From Lachnospiraceae bacterium (GTDB taxonomy: Bacteria; Bacillota; Clostridia; Lachnospirales; Lachnospiraceae), in contig JAFZQY010000098.1 in assembly GCA_017620155.1 (NCBI GenBank), positions 1 through 35,069 on the forward strand: a stretch of 35,069 nucleotides of DNA, written 5' to 3'. Within the stretch, counting starts at the first letter, position 1; each line of letters starts with the position of its first letter. The translations under genes and the position numbers were made by a program. Shown here one piece after another: positions 7,748-16,418 of the stretch. The notes under the pieces were generated by a model, which had not been told where the DNA came from, did not search any database, and was given only the letters and a program-made list of their open reading frames with translations.

Positions 7748-8506
7748 TTACTTATGAAGTGTGAAGAACTCCTGCAGTTTCTCCAACAGTTCGTCTTTCT
7801 GTATGGTCTTAAGAAAATATCCTTCCGGTTTAAGCGCCACCACCTTCATGACGCTGGCCTTATCACCCTTGCCGGTCAGGAAGATAACAGGGATATCCTG
7901 CGTCTCAGGGTCGCTTCTGAGCATCTCGAGAACCTGAGGTCCGGTAGTTACAGGCATCTCGTGATCGAGCAGGATCAGATCGACTTTGTTCTTACCGAGC
8001 CACTTGAGCGCCTGGAGACCGGAGTTGACCATGGATACCTTGTATGTATCCTTAAGCCATTCACGGACAAGCTTAAGATAACTCGGATCATCGTCTACGA
8101 TCAGAATGCTCTTCTTGAATTCCCCGGCAGCCGCTTTTTCGGCATAATCCTGCATCTCCGCTGCAAAAGCTTCGTTATCGACCGGTCTCGCATAGGTTTT
8201 ATATATCAGTTCATAAGACATATGATCGCAGAGAGCAGCCACGTCATCTCTTTCACCTATGACTACCATCTTAAGATCGTTCTCTTCGAGTTTTTCCGAA
8301 AGGAAATGGGTAAGCTCTTCGGAAAGTTTCTCATCATCACCCAGAATGATGGCAACAAGAAAAGCTTCAGCGATATGGGAGTTGATCGAGTTGATCGTAT
8401 TCGGAATGAACTTGCATTCCGTTCCCTTCTCCTGTACTTTGTTCATCAGGACTCTGGTAATGAATGTTTCTTTTTCGCCGCAAAAGAGCAGGCTGCTACC
8501 GGCCAT
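7748..8506 (-). CDS. Dual-receiver response regulator without output domain
   Basis: Residues about 132-250 are a complete receiver: acidic pocket DDD (138-140), phospho-acceptor Asp181 in LLDHEMP, Thr211 in FLTGKG, and Lys233. Residues 1-120 have a similar alternating pattern but lack the acidic pocket, so they look like a pseudo-receiver. No DNA-binding or enzymatic domain follows. The lysine sits in an unusual K-P-E-G-Y-F-L-K-T in place of the usual xxKP. A GGAGG site lies eight bases before the ATG. In the operon it follows the hybrid kinase and precedes the degenerate HD-GYP gene, so it may pass a phosphorylation signal between them. A clear paralogue lies at 31602-32405. Confidence 0.9.
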   Translation of the reverse strand: MAGSSLLFCGEKETFITRVLMNKVQEKGTECKFIPNTINSINSHIAEAFLVAIILGDDEKLSEELTHFLSEKLEENDLKMVVIGERDDVAALCDHMSYELIYKTYARPVDNEAFAAEMQDYAEKAAAGEFKKSILIVDDDPSYLKLVREWLKDTYKVSMVNSGLQALKWLGKNKVDLILLDHEMPVTTGPQVLEMLRSDPETQDIPVIFLTGKGDKASVMKVVALKPEGYFLKTIQKDELLEKLQEFFTLHK

Positions 8507-8526
8507 TTTGATATCCTCCTAATACC

Positions 8527-11500
8527 TCACTTCGCTATCAGTTCTTCCATTCCGTCCCAATCAAAGGCTTCAAGCATCTTCTTAAGTTCTTTGATCTTCG
8601 CATCATCCTCCGGCGGAAGGGCGTAGTCACTCAGCTGTGCAAGTATGAGTTCAACCGAATCGTAATCCATCTGCGGAATAACGTCTTTAAGAGCGCTGTA
8701 CGCTTCCTTAAGATCACCCTCGGGGATCGGTTCCTTGTCCGAATCGTCTTCCTGCTCGTGAAGTCCTGCCAGTTTTTCCTTAAATGCAAGACAATCTGCA
8801 AGAAGCTTTTCGGTATTTGCATCGATAAATGCTTTATCTTCATTGTTGCCGGCTTCCTCAAGTGAAGCGGCAAGCGCGGACAGTTCCATTGCGCCTATGA
8901 TCCTTGCGGAACTCTTCAGCGAATGGACCTTGATAGTATACAGTCTTAAGTTCTCGCCCTCCCATGAATCTCTGATGACATCGGCTGTTGCCTCTATCGT
9001 TTCATCGAACATGTTCAGCGAGAAGATATAATTACCTACGCCGCCTGAATTTTTGATACCTTCGTCCGCATCGATGCCTTCGGTCTCATATATCCATTTC
9101 ATGTTCTCGGGCATCTCGGTGATATCTTCTACAGCATCCGCTTTCTCGGGTTTCTTCATTATCTCCTCGGGGAGATGCTTCATGATGGTCTTTTCAAGCA
9201 CCGTAGAATCTATGGGCTTGGCCAGATATCCGTTGAAACCTTTTGACTTGTAGAACTCTTCAGTATTTGCTGCATTTGCAGTCAGCGCATATACGGGAAG
9301 ATCCGGCTCGGTCTCTCTTATCCTGGCAAGAGTCTCCACGCCGTCCATACCCGGCATCATATGATCGAGCAGGACTACGTTGAAATTGGTCTCCTTGATC
9401 TTCTCAAGGGCTTCCTCTCCGCTGTTTGCTGTAGTAACGAAAACCCTGGTAGCCTTAAGCAGGCCTCTGATGACCGTCAGGTTCATCGGCGTATCATCGA
9501 CAACGAGGATGTCCGCATCCGGTGCGATGAACTGAGGAACGTAAGGACCCTTCTTTGTGCTGTCATCATGTTCCTTGAACACTCCGATAGGAGTCACATC
9601 GGTTATCTTCTGACTGACGGTGAGAGTAAATTCCGATCCCTTGCCGTATTCGCTTTCGCAGGTAAGAGAACCTCCCATGAGTTCGGCAAATCTTCTGGAG
9701 ATATCAAGCCCCAGACCGGTTCCCTGTATTCCCATGTTTTTCTGTTCATCAAGACGCTCATATGCCGTGAAGAGCTTATCCATGTCCTCAGGCTTAACGC
9801 CGATTCCGGTATCTTTTACGGCAAAGCGGAGTTTGCACACATCGTCCGTCATCTCGTCCATCGAAACGGTCAGTGAGAAACCGCCGAGGTTTGTATATTT
9901 CAGAGCGTTGGTCAGCAGATTTAAAACTACCTGTTTGATCTTGCCTGAATCACCGAACAAGCGGGTAGGAAGCATCTCATCTATGCTCACGTCAAAGATA
10001 AGTTCCTTCTCATTGCTTCGCATGCGGATCATGGAAACGATGGATCTGAGCATGTCCTGGGTATCGTAATCAACCTCGACCAGATTCATCTTACCCGACT
10101 CGATCTTGGACATATCCAAAACGTCATTAATGAGTGAAAGCAATGATTCCGCTGCGTTCCTTATATCCAGGGAATAGTTGATCATCGAGATGAAATACGG
10201 TTTGGGTACATCAGTCGCATCTTCTCTTAACGCCATCTCATTCATACCCAAGATCGTATTGATAGGCGTTCGTATCTCGTGGGACATGTTGGCCAGGAAT
10301 CTGGACTTGGCTGTATTTGCGCGCTCAGCCTCTTCCTTGGCCTTACGTATCTCGTCGTACTGTCTGTTAATGACGGTGCTCTTGATAAACCGCCATACTC
10401 CGAAACCGGTCACCGTACCGACTATGATAAGTGTGAGAAGCCTGGCTATGGGAAGTTCCGCAAACCTGGCTCTTTTTTCTATCTTAAAGGTTTCATCCAG
10501 AAGTTCCGTCCGTCCGGCGCTGTCCATGACCTTAATGTGCAGCGTGTAGTTACCATATTTCAAGCCCGTATATTCAAGTGTTCCGAGATTGCTTCTGGGT
10601 GCGGTCAGACCGCCCTCCTCATCACCTTCCATATACACGCTGACGGTCGGATTCATCAGACTGTAATCAAGCACCGATGTAGTGATCCTGATTCTCTCAT
10701 CATCCGAAGGAAGTATATACTTTCCGTTTTCATCGGGAAGGATCTCTTCATCTCCGAAATATATTGAACTGATAGTGGCTTTAACGGGAACCTGGTCAGC
10801 CGAGAACATATCCAGATCGACCTTGCACACGCCGTTTCTTCCCGAAATATACAGATAGCCTTCGTCGTCGATAAAGCTGTAGGAGTTGGACATGGGAGTA
10901 TTCGTAAGTCCGTTAGCTACAGTGTAGAGTCTGTAATCCGTTACCTGATTCTTTATCATCTCTTCGGCGCTTACGACATACAGACCGCTTGATGCGAGAA
11001 CCCATACATCGTCACCGTTGAAATACATATCAAAGTTATTGTTATAGGGGAATGTTGTCACCGCATAGACGATACCTTCCTTAATGTACTGGATGGAGTT
11101 TGAAGTAACGACCCAGTATACGCCTCTGACATCGTCACGGATGATCCTCATGACCACATCACTGGTCAGGCCCTCGTCTCTTCCGATCCTTCTGATATCC
11201 TTATCATTGATCACATAGATACCGTCGCCGTCCGTTCCGACATAGATATCTCCGTTCTTACCTTCCTCAACGGTAAGAAAAACGGTATTCTTGATCCCGT
11301 CCTTGTCACTGATACTGTCCTTTACCAGACCGTTCTGTATGATCGCCAGACCGTTGTTTGTTCCTGCATACACCGTTCCATCTGCCAGGATCTTGGTACA
11401 TCTGACTTCATCGGAGGGCATTCCGCTGGAATCGGTATAGTTTTTGATCGTACCGTCCGCAGACTGACATACGAGTCCCATGTCTTTTGCAAAAGTAGAA

Positions 11501-12741
11501 ATCCAGATCTCACCGTTTATGCCTTCTTTAATACAGCGTATCCTGGCGTCACCTATATGCTCGGACAGTTCGGTTTCAATCGCTTTCCCGTATTCATTCA
11601 AAACGCGTAAGCCCGTGTTCGTGCCGATATATATGTAGCCGTCATGCATACAGCAGGCATTTACGACCTCCGGTTCCATTCCCGCTGTCGCAAAAAGATC
11701 ATAGAAACTGTTGGTGACAATCTTTAATACGCCTCGGGTGGATGATGCTATCCAGATATTACCCTGGAAGTCTGAAGAAAGAGACTCAATGCCGCTGTCC
11801 AAAGGGATATCTTCAAGGGGAACAAATTTATCTTTTGCATCCAGATATCCCACCATGCTGGTAGATGAAACCCAGACCCTTCCGCATTCAAAATCCAGCC
11901 TGTTAATGCTTGTGAGGGGATCTACCGAAATACGTTTCATCTGGATCGAAGGAGAACCGTAATCGCCGTAATACAGATCGCCGTCCTCATTCGCGATGTA
12001 TACTTTTCCGTTATGTATGGGATCCGGAAGTACCGAAGTAATATTGCCGAATCCAAGCTTATTCCCGTCATGGACCGACTCGACCAGACAATGCTCTATA
12101 CGGAAAAAATAGCCTTTCTGAGTATGACCGTAGACACGTCCCATTGAGTCACGATTCAGCTGGAAAACCCTGTCTTCGTTAAATCTTACATCATCTATAA
12201 TGTGAATATGCAGATCAGGATCCGCATAGCAGATTCCCGCTGTCGTAGCTATGTATACATTTCCGCTTTCGTCTCCGGCAAAGCTCCTGATTGAGGATGA
12301 AGGCAGGCCTTCACGATATGTGATGTGAATGCTCTCGCTGCCGTCCATAACGACCACGCCGTTATCATTGGTTCCGACCCAGATACGACCAAGTTTGTCT
12401 TCATACATGCATCTGCCGCTGGTAAGTCCGGAGGTCGTATCCATTCTGGTAAAAGTAGTGCCGTCATAACGGATGATACCGCTGTAACCGCCGATCCAAA
12501 TATAACCGTCGCTTGCTCCGAGAACTATGTTTGCATCCGATGTCGGAAGACCGTTTGAAGCATCAAACAGTTCAGTGGTATAGCTTACGTTTTTGATCTG
12601 ACCGGTCGCTGCAAATCCGCCGCCGATAAGACTGTAATCCGCAAGCGCAGTCAAGGAGGACAGCATAATGGACATGATGAGGGTAACGACTGCTACGGCC
12701 GCCATTATTCTGATCTTTGAGCCTTTAATCTTTACAGCCAA
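8527..12741 (-). CDS. Hybrid histidine kinase: beta-propeller sensor, HisKA, HATPase, receiver and Hpt
   Basis: The order in 1404 residues is: N-terminal signal/anchor helix (12-34); about 600 residues of two-component propeller repeats with recurrent G-x-I-W-I/V-G-T-x-x-G; a Y_Y_Y-type beta domain (about 650-755); membrane helix (763-786); HisKA with His821 in MSHEIRTP; HATPase with Asn945, DTGIG (977-981) and GTGLGL (1007-1012); receiver with Asp1126 and Lys1175; Hpt with His1273 in HSLKSSAR. All phosphorelay residues are intact. The sensor should lie outside the cell. Bacteroides HTCS kinases have the same front half but end in a DNA-binding domain; this one ends in an Hpt, so it must signal to another protein. 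The start appears to be TTG, with AGGAGG 13 bases upstream; ATG at 12705 is the alternative. Confidence 0.93.
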   Translation of the reverse strand: MAVKIKGSKIRIMAAVAVVTLIMSIMLSSLTALADYSLIGGGFAATGQIKNVSYTTELFDASNGLPTSDANIVLGASDGYIWIGGYSGIIRYDGTTFTRMDTTSGLTSGRCMYEDKLGRIWVGTNDNGVVVMDGSESIHITYREGLPSSSIRSFAGDESGNVYIATTAGICYADPDLHIHIIDDVRFNEDRVFQLNRDSMGRVYGHTQKGYFFRIEHCLVESVHDGNKLGFGNITSVLPDPIHNGKVYIANEDGDLYYGDYGSPSIQMKRISVDPLTSINRLDFECGRVWVSSTSMVGYLDAKDKFVPLEDIPLDSGIESLSSDFQGNIWIASSTRGVLKIVTNSFYDLFATAGMEPEVVNACCMHDGYIYIGTNTGLRVLNEYGKAIETELSEHIGDARIRCIKEGINGEIWISTFAKDMGLVCQSADGTIKNYTDSSGMPSDEVRCTKILADGTVYAGTNNGLAIIQNGLVKDSISDKDGIKNTVFLTVEEGKNGDIYVGTDGDGIYVINDKDIRRIGRDEGLTSDVVMRIIRDDVRGVYWVVTSNSIQYIKEGIVYAVTTFPYNNNFDMYFNGDDVWVLASSGLYVVSAEEMIKNQVTDYRLYTVANGLTNTPMSNSYSFIDDEGYLYISGRNGVCKVDLDMFSADQVPVKATISSIYFGDEEILPDENGKYILPSDDERIRITTSVLDYSLMNPTVSVYMEGDEEGGLTAPRSNLGTLEYTGLKYGNYTLHIKVMDSAGRTELLDETFKIEKRARFAELPIARLLTLIIVGTVTGFGVWRFIKSTVINRQYDEIRKAKEEAERANTAKSRFLANMSHEIRTPINTILGMNEMALREDATDVPKPYFISMINYSLDIRNAAESLLSLINDVLDMSKIESGKMNLVEVDYDTQDMLRSIVSMIRMRSNEKELIFDVSIDEMLPTRLFGDSGKIKQVVLNLLTNALKYTNLGGFSLTVSMDEMTDDVCKLRFAVKDTGIGVKPEDMDKLFTAYERLDEQKNMGIQGTGLGLDISRRFAELMGGSLTCESEYGKGSEFTLTVSQKITDVTPIGVFKEHDDSTKKGPYVPQFIAPDADILVVDDTPMNLTVIRGLLKATRVFVTTANSGEEALEKIKETNFNVVLLDHMMPGMDGVETLARIRETEPDLPVYALTANAANTEEFYKSKGFNGYLAKPIDSTVLEKTIMKHLPEEIMKKPEKADAVEDITEMPENMKWIYETEGIDADEGIKNSGGVGNYIFSLNMFDETIEATADVIRDSWEGENLRLYTIKVHSLKSSARIIGAMELSALAASLEEAGNNEDKAFIDANTEKLLADCLAFKEKLAGLHEQEDDSDKEPIPEGDLKEAYSALKDVIPQMDYDSVELILAQLSDYALPPEDDAKIKELKKMLEAFDWDGMEELIAK

Positions 12742-12749
12742 TCTAAGAC

Positions 12750-14894
12750 CTATGCCTCCTTGTTATATTTGTTCAGTATAACCATTACTTCGTCCAGAGA
12801 ATCCATGAACACTTCAACACACTTCGGATCGAACTGCGTTCCTTTTCCTTCTTCTATGATGGACAAAGCTTTTTCAACCGGGAATGCCGGTTTATATACA
12901 CGCGGAGAAGTAAGCGCGTCAAATACGTCCGCAACTGCCATTATCCTGGCAGACAGCGGTATGACCTCACCGTGAAGCCCCTCGGGATAACCTTTTCCGT
13001 CCCAGCGTTCATGATGGTAGGCCGCCATGTTTCTGGCTTCTTTAAGGTAGTTCTCTCCGGCAACGGTACTGATAGCGTCTTCCATGATCTTCTTGCCGTG
13101 AGTTGTATGGGTCTTCATGATCTCATACTCATCATCGTCAAGTTTGCCGGGTTTATTCAAAACCTTATCAGAGATATTGATCTTACCTACGTCATGAAGA
13201 GGCGCGCTTCGTACAACGTCGGACATGAACTTGGGTGTGATCTTCTCGGTGTAATAACCTTTTTTCTTAAGTCCTTCCACGATTATCTTGACATAAGCCG
13301 CCGTTTTCTGAATATGCGCGCCGGTATCGGAGTCGCGGTTTTCCACCATGTCCGCCATCGTGATGATCAGTCCGTCCTGCATCTTTGCGGTTGAATCGGA
13401 CAGGCGTCTGATGTTTCTCATCTGCTCGGTCTGTCTTAAGGTCATTCGGCAAAGCGACTGATAGAGCTTCTCGATCTCATCACCGGTCCTTACATCCAGA
13501 CGGCGGAATGCCCTGACATCCTCATCCATTTCTTCCTGTGTATCCTCGCCTTCGGCAAAACCGTCGACACATCTTGTTATGGTATTGACCGGAACGATGA
13601 TGGCGTATCTGATGAGCCAGAGCACAAATACGATCAGAAGGATGAAAAAGCCCAAGGATACGGAGATCAGCTCCATAACGTAGCTCTCCTCCATGGTAAG
13701 AAGCGTACTCATGTCCACATCCGCCCCCGCATAGCACACTACATTCCCCAAAGAATCGTAGACAGGTTCATATGCAGTCAGCAGATATCCGTATTTATCT
13801 CTGCTGATGATGGGATCTATTCGTTCGCCGGCCAGGAGCTTGGGGATATACTCCGCAAAACTTTCATCAAATTCGATGACCTCTCCGGGTGCTTCAGCCT
13901 TCACGTTTTCCGTATCTATATCGAACACAACATGGCAGCCGTCTTCTTTGATCTGATATACATACAGAAAGGCTATGTCAGGAGAACTGTTGATGATACT
14001 CCTGAGGGTATTCCATGTATCAAGATAGTCATCGGCAAGAGCGCCTTTTTCAACATATTCATTAACACGATTACCGTCCACAACACTGGCCGCGATCTTG
14101 GCAGTTCCCTCTGCGATCTTGGTATGTTCATCGACTATCGTACGATGATAGATGGTCAGACCTATCACCAGAGAAACTACTGATACGATAAAAAGTGAAA
14201 GGCACAGGACTATGACTATCCTGCCGCCCAGCGAAAGGAAACGGACTTTTCCCCAGCCCTTCCATCCTCTGGAATCCGTATCGATATCCGACATCGGAGT
14301 CTGTCTCCAGCCTTTGATCTCAAAGTACTGGTGAAATCTTTCGGGAATGATGCGCTGGATCAACAGCGCAAGGAAAACAGAAGCGGCCTTATCCGGGAAA
14401 TCCGTGACTATGCTGGAAATAAGATGTGCCGGGAACCGGCTGAAATATCCCGTCTCATACAGAATTGTAAACAGGGAGTCATTTCTGGCAGCCACCCCTT
14501 CAATAAACCAGGGAATAAGCGAACCTAAGCCCCCTCCGATCAAGGTAAAAGCTACTACGGTTCCGACGAGTTTAAGAGGTTTCTTAAACCAGCCGTGACC
14601 TGCAAACCAGCTCGCCGCAACGGCGATCATCACGTTCAGAACCCCGTAATACACCGAAGACGAATCATAAAAGTTCTTGATAAAGTTAGTGAGAAATCCG
14701 ACTATGACACCGGGAAGATATCCTCCCAGCGCCGCAACCACAACGGTTCCGACGGTATCAAAATAGAGAGGAAGTCCGGCCTTATCGGTCAGAAATCCTA
14801 AAAGAATATTAACAAGTATTCCTGCTGCGCAGAGCGATATCGAGATCTTATTATGTCTGCGCTGCTCCAAGCGCGGATTTACGCTATCGTTCAT
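12750..14894 (-). CDS. Membrane HD-GYP c-di-GMP phosphodiesterase with S-component-like sensor
   Basis: With the start at the ATG preceded by GGAGG (14899-14903) it has 714 residues; an ATG 15 codons upstream lacks such a site. Residues about 17-185 are hydrophobic, with a pattern like ECF transporter S components (P-L-Y-F-D-T-V-G-T...L-G-G-Y-L-P-G). A membrane helix (about 226-250), an extracytoplasmic Cache-like domain (about 250-405), a second helix and HAMP (about 410-485) follow. The HD-GYP domain is canonical: His567-Asp568 in LHDVGK, HHE at 627-629 and DGKGYP. It should hydrolyse c-di-GMP at the inner membrane face. It is the first gene of the operon; the hybrid kinase starts eight bases after its stop. 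No clear promoter is visible before it. Confidence 0.9.
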   Translation of the reverse strand: MNDSVNPRLEQRRHNKISISLCAAGILVNILLGFLTDKAGLPLYFDTVGTVVVAALGGYLPGVIVGFLTNFIKNFYDSSSVYYGVLNVMIAVAASWFAGHGWFKKPLKLVGTVVAFTLIGGGLGSLIPWFIEGVAARNDSLFTILYETGYFSRFPAHLISSIVTDFPDKAASVFLALLIQRIIPERFHQYFEIKGWRQTPMSDIDTDSRGWKGWGKVRFLSLGGRIVIVLCLSLFIVSVVSLVIGLTIYHRTIVDEHTKIAEGTAKIAASVVDGNRVNEYVEKGALADDYLDTWNTLRSIINSSPDIAFLYVYQIKEDGCHVVFDIDTENVKAEAPGEVIEFDESFAEYIPKLLAGERIDPIISRDKYGYLLTAYEPVYDSLGNVVCYAGADVDMSTLLTMEESYVMELISVSLGFFILLIVFVLWLIRYAIIVPVNTITRCVDGFAEGEDTQEEMDEDVRAFRRLDVRTGDEIEKLYQSLCRMTLRQTEQMRNIRRLSDSTAKMQDGLIITMADMVENRDSDTGAHIQKTAAYVKIIVEGLKKKGYYTEKITPKFMSDVVRSAPLHDVGKINISDKVLNKPGKLDDDEYEIMKTHTTHGKKIMEDAISTVAGENYLKEARNMAAYHHERWDGKGYPEGLHGEVIPLSARIMAVADVFDALTSPRVYKPAFPVEKALSIIEEGKGTQFDPKCVEVFMDSLDEVMVILNKYNKEA

Positions 14895-14968
14895 AGTTCC
14901 TCCGAACTCAAGCAAAACAAAGCCGGTAAAAAAATACAAAAAAGAGGCAAGTAAACTTCAAAAATACG

Positions 14969-15006
14969 AAAAAAGGTGAAAGCCCACTCTTGTTTGGGAT
15001 TTCACC
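14969..15006 (-). terminator. Terminator of the tRNA-Ser pair
   Basis: On the minus strand GGTGAAATCCCA (14995-15006) pairs with TGGGCTTTCACC (14975-14986) with one mismatch, followed by six T residues. It lies ten bases after the tRNA-Ser(GGA) 3' end and separates the tRNAs from the signalling operon. Confidence 0.88.
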
Positions 15007-15015
15007 TGATTCAAA

Positions 15016-15105
15016 CGGAGAAGGAGGGATTTGAACCCTCGCGCCGCTATTAACGACCTACTCCCTTTCCAGGGGAGCCCCTTCGGCCAGCTTGGGTACT
15101 TCTCC
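15016..15105 (-). tRNA. tRNA-Ser (GGA)
   Basis: This class II tRNA has the acceptor GGAGAAG paired with CTTCTCC, discriminator G, a T-arm with GGTTCAAATCC, a long variable arm, and the anticodon loop CTGGAAA giving anticodon GGA. The 3' CCA is not encoded. It is second in a two-gene transcript. Confidence 0.95.
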
Positions 15106-15148
15106 ATGTTGCCGAATGCCGAATAAAATATTGAATATTTAATTTGAG

Positions 15149-15234
15149 CGGAGAGAGTGGGATTCGAACCCACGTGCCCTTGCGGACAAACGGTTTTCAA
15201 GACCGCCTCGTTATGACCACTTCGATATCTCTCC
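15149..15234 (-). tRNA. tRNA-Ser (TGA)
   Basis: This class II tRNA has the acceptor GGAGAGA with CTCTCTCC ending in discriminator G, a T-arm with GGTTCGAATCC, a long variable arm, and the anticodon loop CTTGAAA giving TGA. The CCA end is not encoded. It is first behind the promoter at 15278-15306. Confidence 0.95.
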
Positions 15235-15277
15235 GGACGAACAAAAGCGGGCTTTTGTCGGGATTGTTAACCATCAG

Positions 15278-15306
15278 ATTGTATCAAACACCTAACTTTA
15301 TGTCAA
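15278..15306 (-). promoter_or_regulatory. Promoter of the tRNA-Ser pair
   Basis: A consensus -35 TTGACA (15301-15306) and a -10 TACAAT (15278-15283) are separated by 17 bases on the minus strand. The element sits just after the ispD stop codon, about 45 bases upstream of tRNA-Ser(TGA). Confidence 0.9.
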
Positions 15307-15319
15307 GGGAAAAAGTAAA

Positions 15320-16030
15320 TCATTGACCTGCTTTTCCCGAAAGGATGGCGTGGGCCAGGGGCAGGTCCTCGGGGGTAGTGATCTTAATGTTGTTGTAGGA
15401 CCCCATGACCAGTTTGACAGGAGTACCTCCGAAGTGCTCAACGACCATCGCATCATCCGTGATATTGAGGTCTCCGAGCGTTCCCTCAAACTCACGTGAC
15501 ATCAGTTCCGAATACGCCTTATAGATCAGGCTGTATTCAAAGCACTGCGGCGTCTGGATATTCCATACGCTCCTTCTGTCGGGCGTCGAGATGACCATCC
15601 CGTTCTCATCGGCTATCTTAACCGTATCCTTCGAAGGAACGGCAGCCACGCAGGCAGGCGTTCCGCTTTCAAGTTCTTTCAGGCATCTGGCGATCGTATC
15701 CCCATCCACAAAAGGGCGGGCTCCGTCATGGATCAGCACATGATCGCTGCCGCATACTGCTCTGAGTCCGTTATAAACGGATTGGTATCTTTCATCACCC
15801 GAGGAGATAAACTGCTCTATCTTGGGAAACTCCGGATAGTATGTTTCGGCGATTTCGAACATATCGTCATCCGGACACACGAGGATTATGTCATTAACGT
15901 CACTGTCTTCAAAAGCCCTGAGGCTGTGCCAGAGAACGGTATGACCGTCCAGATCCATGTATTGCTTTTTGACAGCTCCTCCCATCCGGGTGCCGCTTCC
16001 TCCTGCAAGGACTATGGCTGTAGTACGCAT
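15320..16030 (-). CDS. ispD: 2-C-methyl-D-erythritol 4-phosphate cytidylyltransferase
   Basis: This 236-residue cytidylyltransferase performs the third step of the non-mevalonate (MEP) isoprenoid pathway: MEP plus CTP gives CDP-methylerythritol and PPi. Visible motifs are the nucleotide-binding LAGGSGTRMG (8-17) with nearby lysines, IHDGARPFV (about 100-108), TDDAMVVE and NIKITTPEDL near the C-terminus, all characteristic of IspD. Length is normal. An AGGAG site seven bases upstream supports the ATG. It stands between azlD and the tRNA-Ser promoter; an 88-base AT-rich gap separates it from azlD, so it may have its own promoter, though none is clear. Confidence 0.95.
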   Translation of the reverse strand: MRTTAIVLAGGSGTRMGGAVKKQYMDLDGHTVLWHSLRAFEDSDVNDIILVCPDDDMFEIAETYYPEFPKIEQFISSGDERYQSVYNGLRAVCGSDHVLIHDGARPFVDGDTIARCLKELESGTPACVAAVPSKDTVKIADENGMVISTPDRRSVWNIQTPQCFEYSLIYKAYSELMSREFEGTLGDLNITDDAMVVEHFGGTPVKLVMGSYNNIKITTPEDLPLAHAILSGKAGQ

Positions 16031-16118
16031 ACGCTATTCTCCTGTTTATATAAAAACAAACAATCCATATGTATATAAAAAGACAATCCCTATTTATTCG
16101 GATAAACCATGCACATAT

Positions 16119-16418
16119 TTATACAAAAAACTCCAGCACAAAGACCACCGCGCAGCATATGACCGATACGGGGAAAAGTCCGAGCCCGAACCATGCTGCC
16201 ACTATGCCGCACACGAGTGCTACGGCACCGGCGATCGGAGACGAAGTGGCTTCCACGATCGCTGGAAAAGTCATGACTGCAAGCGTCACATAAGGTACGT
16301 AGTAAAGAAACGATTTTATGAATTTGTTCTTGATCTGCTTCCTGATCAGAGTTACCGGAAGGACTCTTATGAGACCTATGGTAACGATCATGATCGCAAG
16401 GTAAATGTATTTATTCAT
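16119..16418 (-). CDS. azlD: AzlD-family small subunit of a branched-chain amino acid exporter
   Basis: The 99-residue protein has about four hydrophobic helices and typical AzlD features: the N-terminal I-x-x-V-T-I-G-L-I-R-V-L-P motif and a P-Y-V-T-L-A-V-M-T-F-P stretch. AzlD works with AzlC in the membrane to export branched-chain amino acids or their analogues. Its start overlaps the azlC stop by one base (ATGA), so the two are translationally coupled. It is the last gene of the long string that begins at the lipoprotein gene. Confidence 0.93.
   Translation of the reverse strand: MNKYIYLAIMIVTIGLIRVLPVTLIRKQIKNKFIKSFLYYVPYVTLAVMTFPAIVEATSSPIAGAVALVCGIVAAWFGLGLFPVSVICCAVVFVLEFFV

Noticed and set aside
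7754-8626. 290-codon plus-strand reading frame
   Set aside because: It lies opposite the dual-receiver gene, which has clear receiver motifs and a ribosome binding site. The frame itself encodes no recognisable domain.
14895-14939. Fifteen-codon N-terminal extension of the HD-GYP protein
   Set aside because: The strong GGAGG site at 14899-14903 lies inside this stretch and points to the ATG at 14894.
14958-15200. Short frames across tRNA genes (also 33186-33401)
   Set aside because: They translate tRNA-Ser, tRNA-His and tRNA-Gln sequences and are chance frames in RNA genes.
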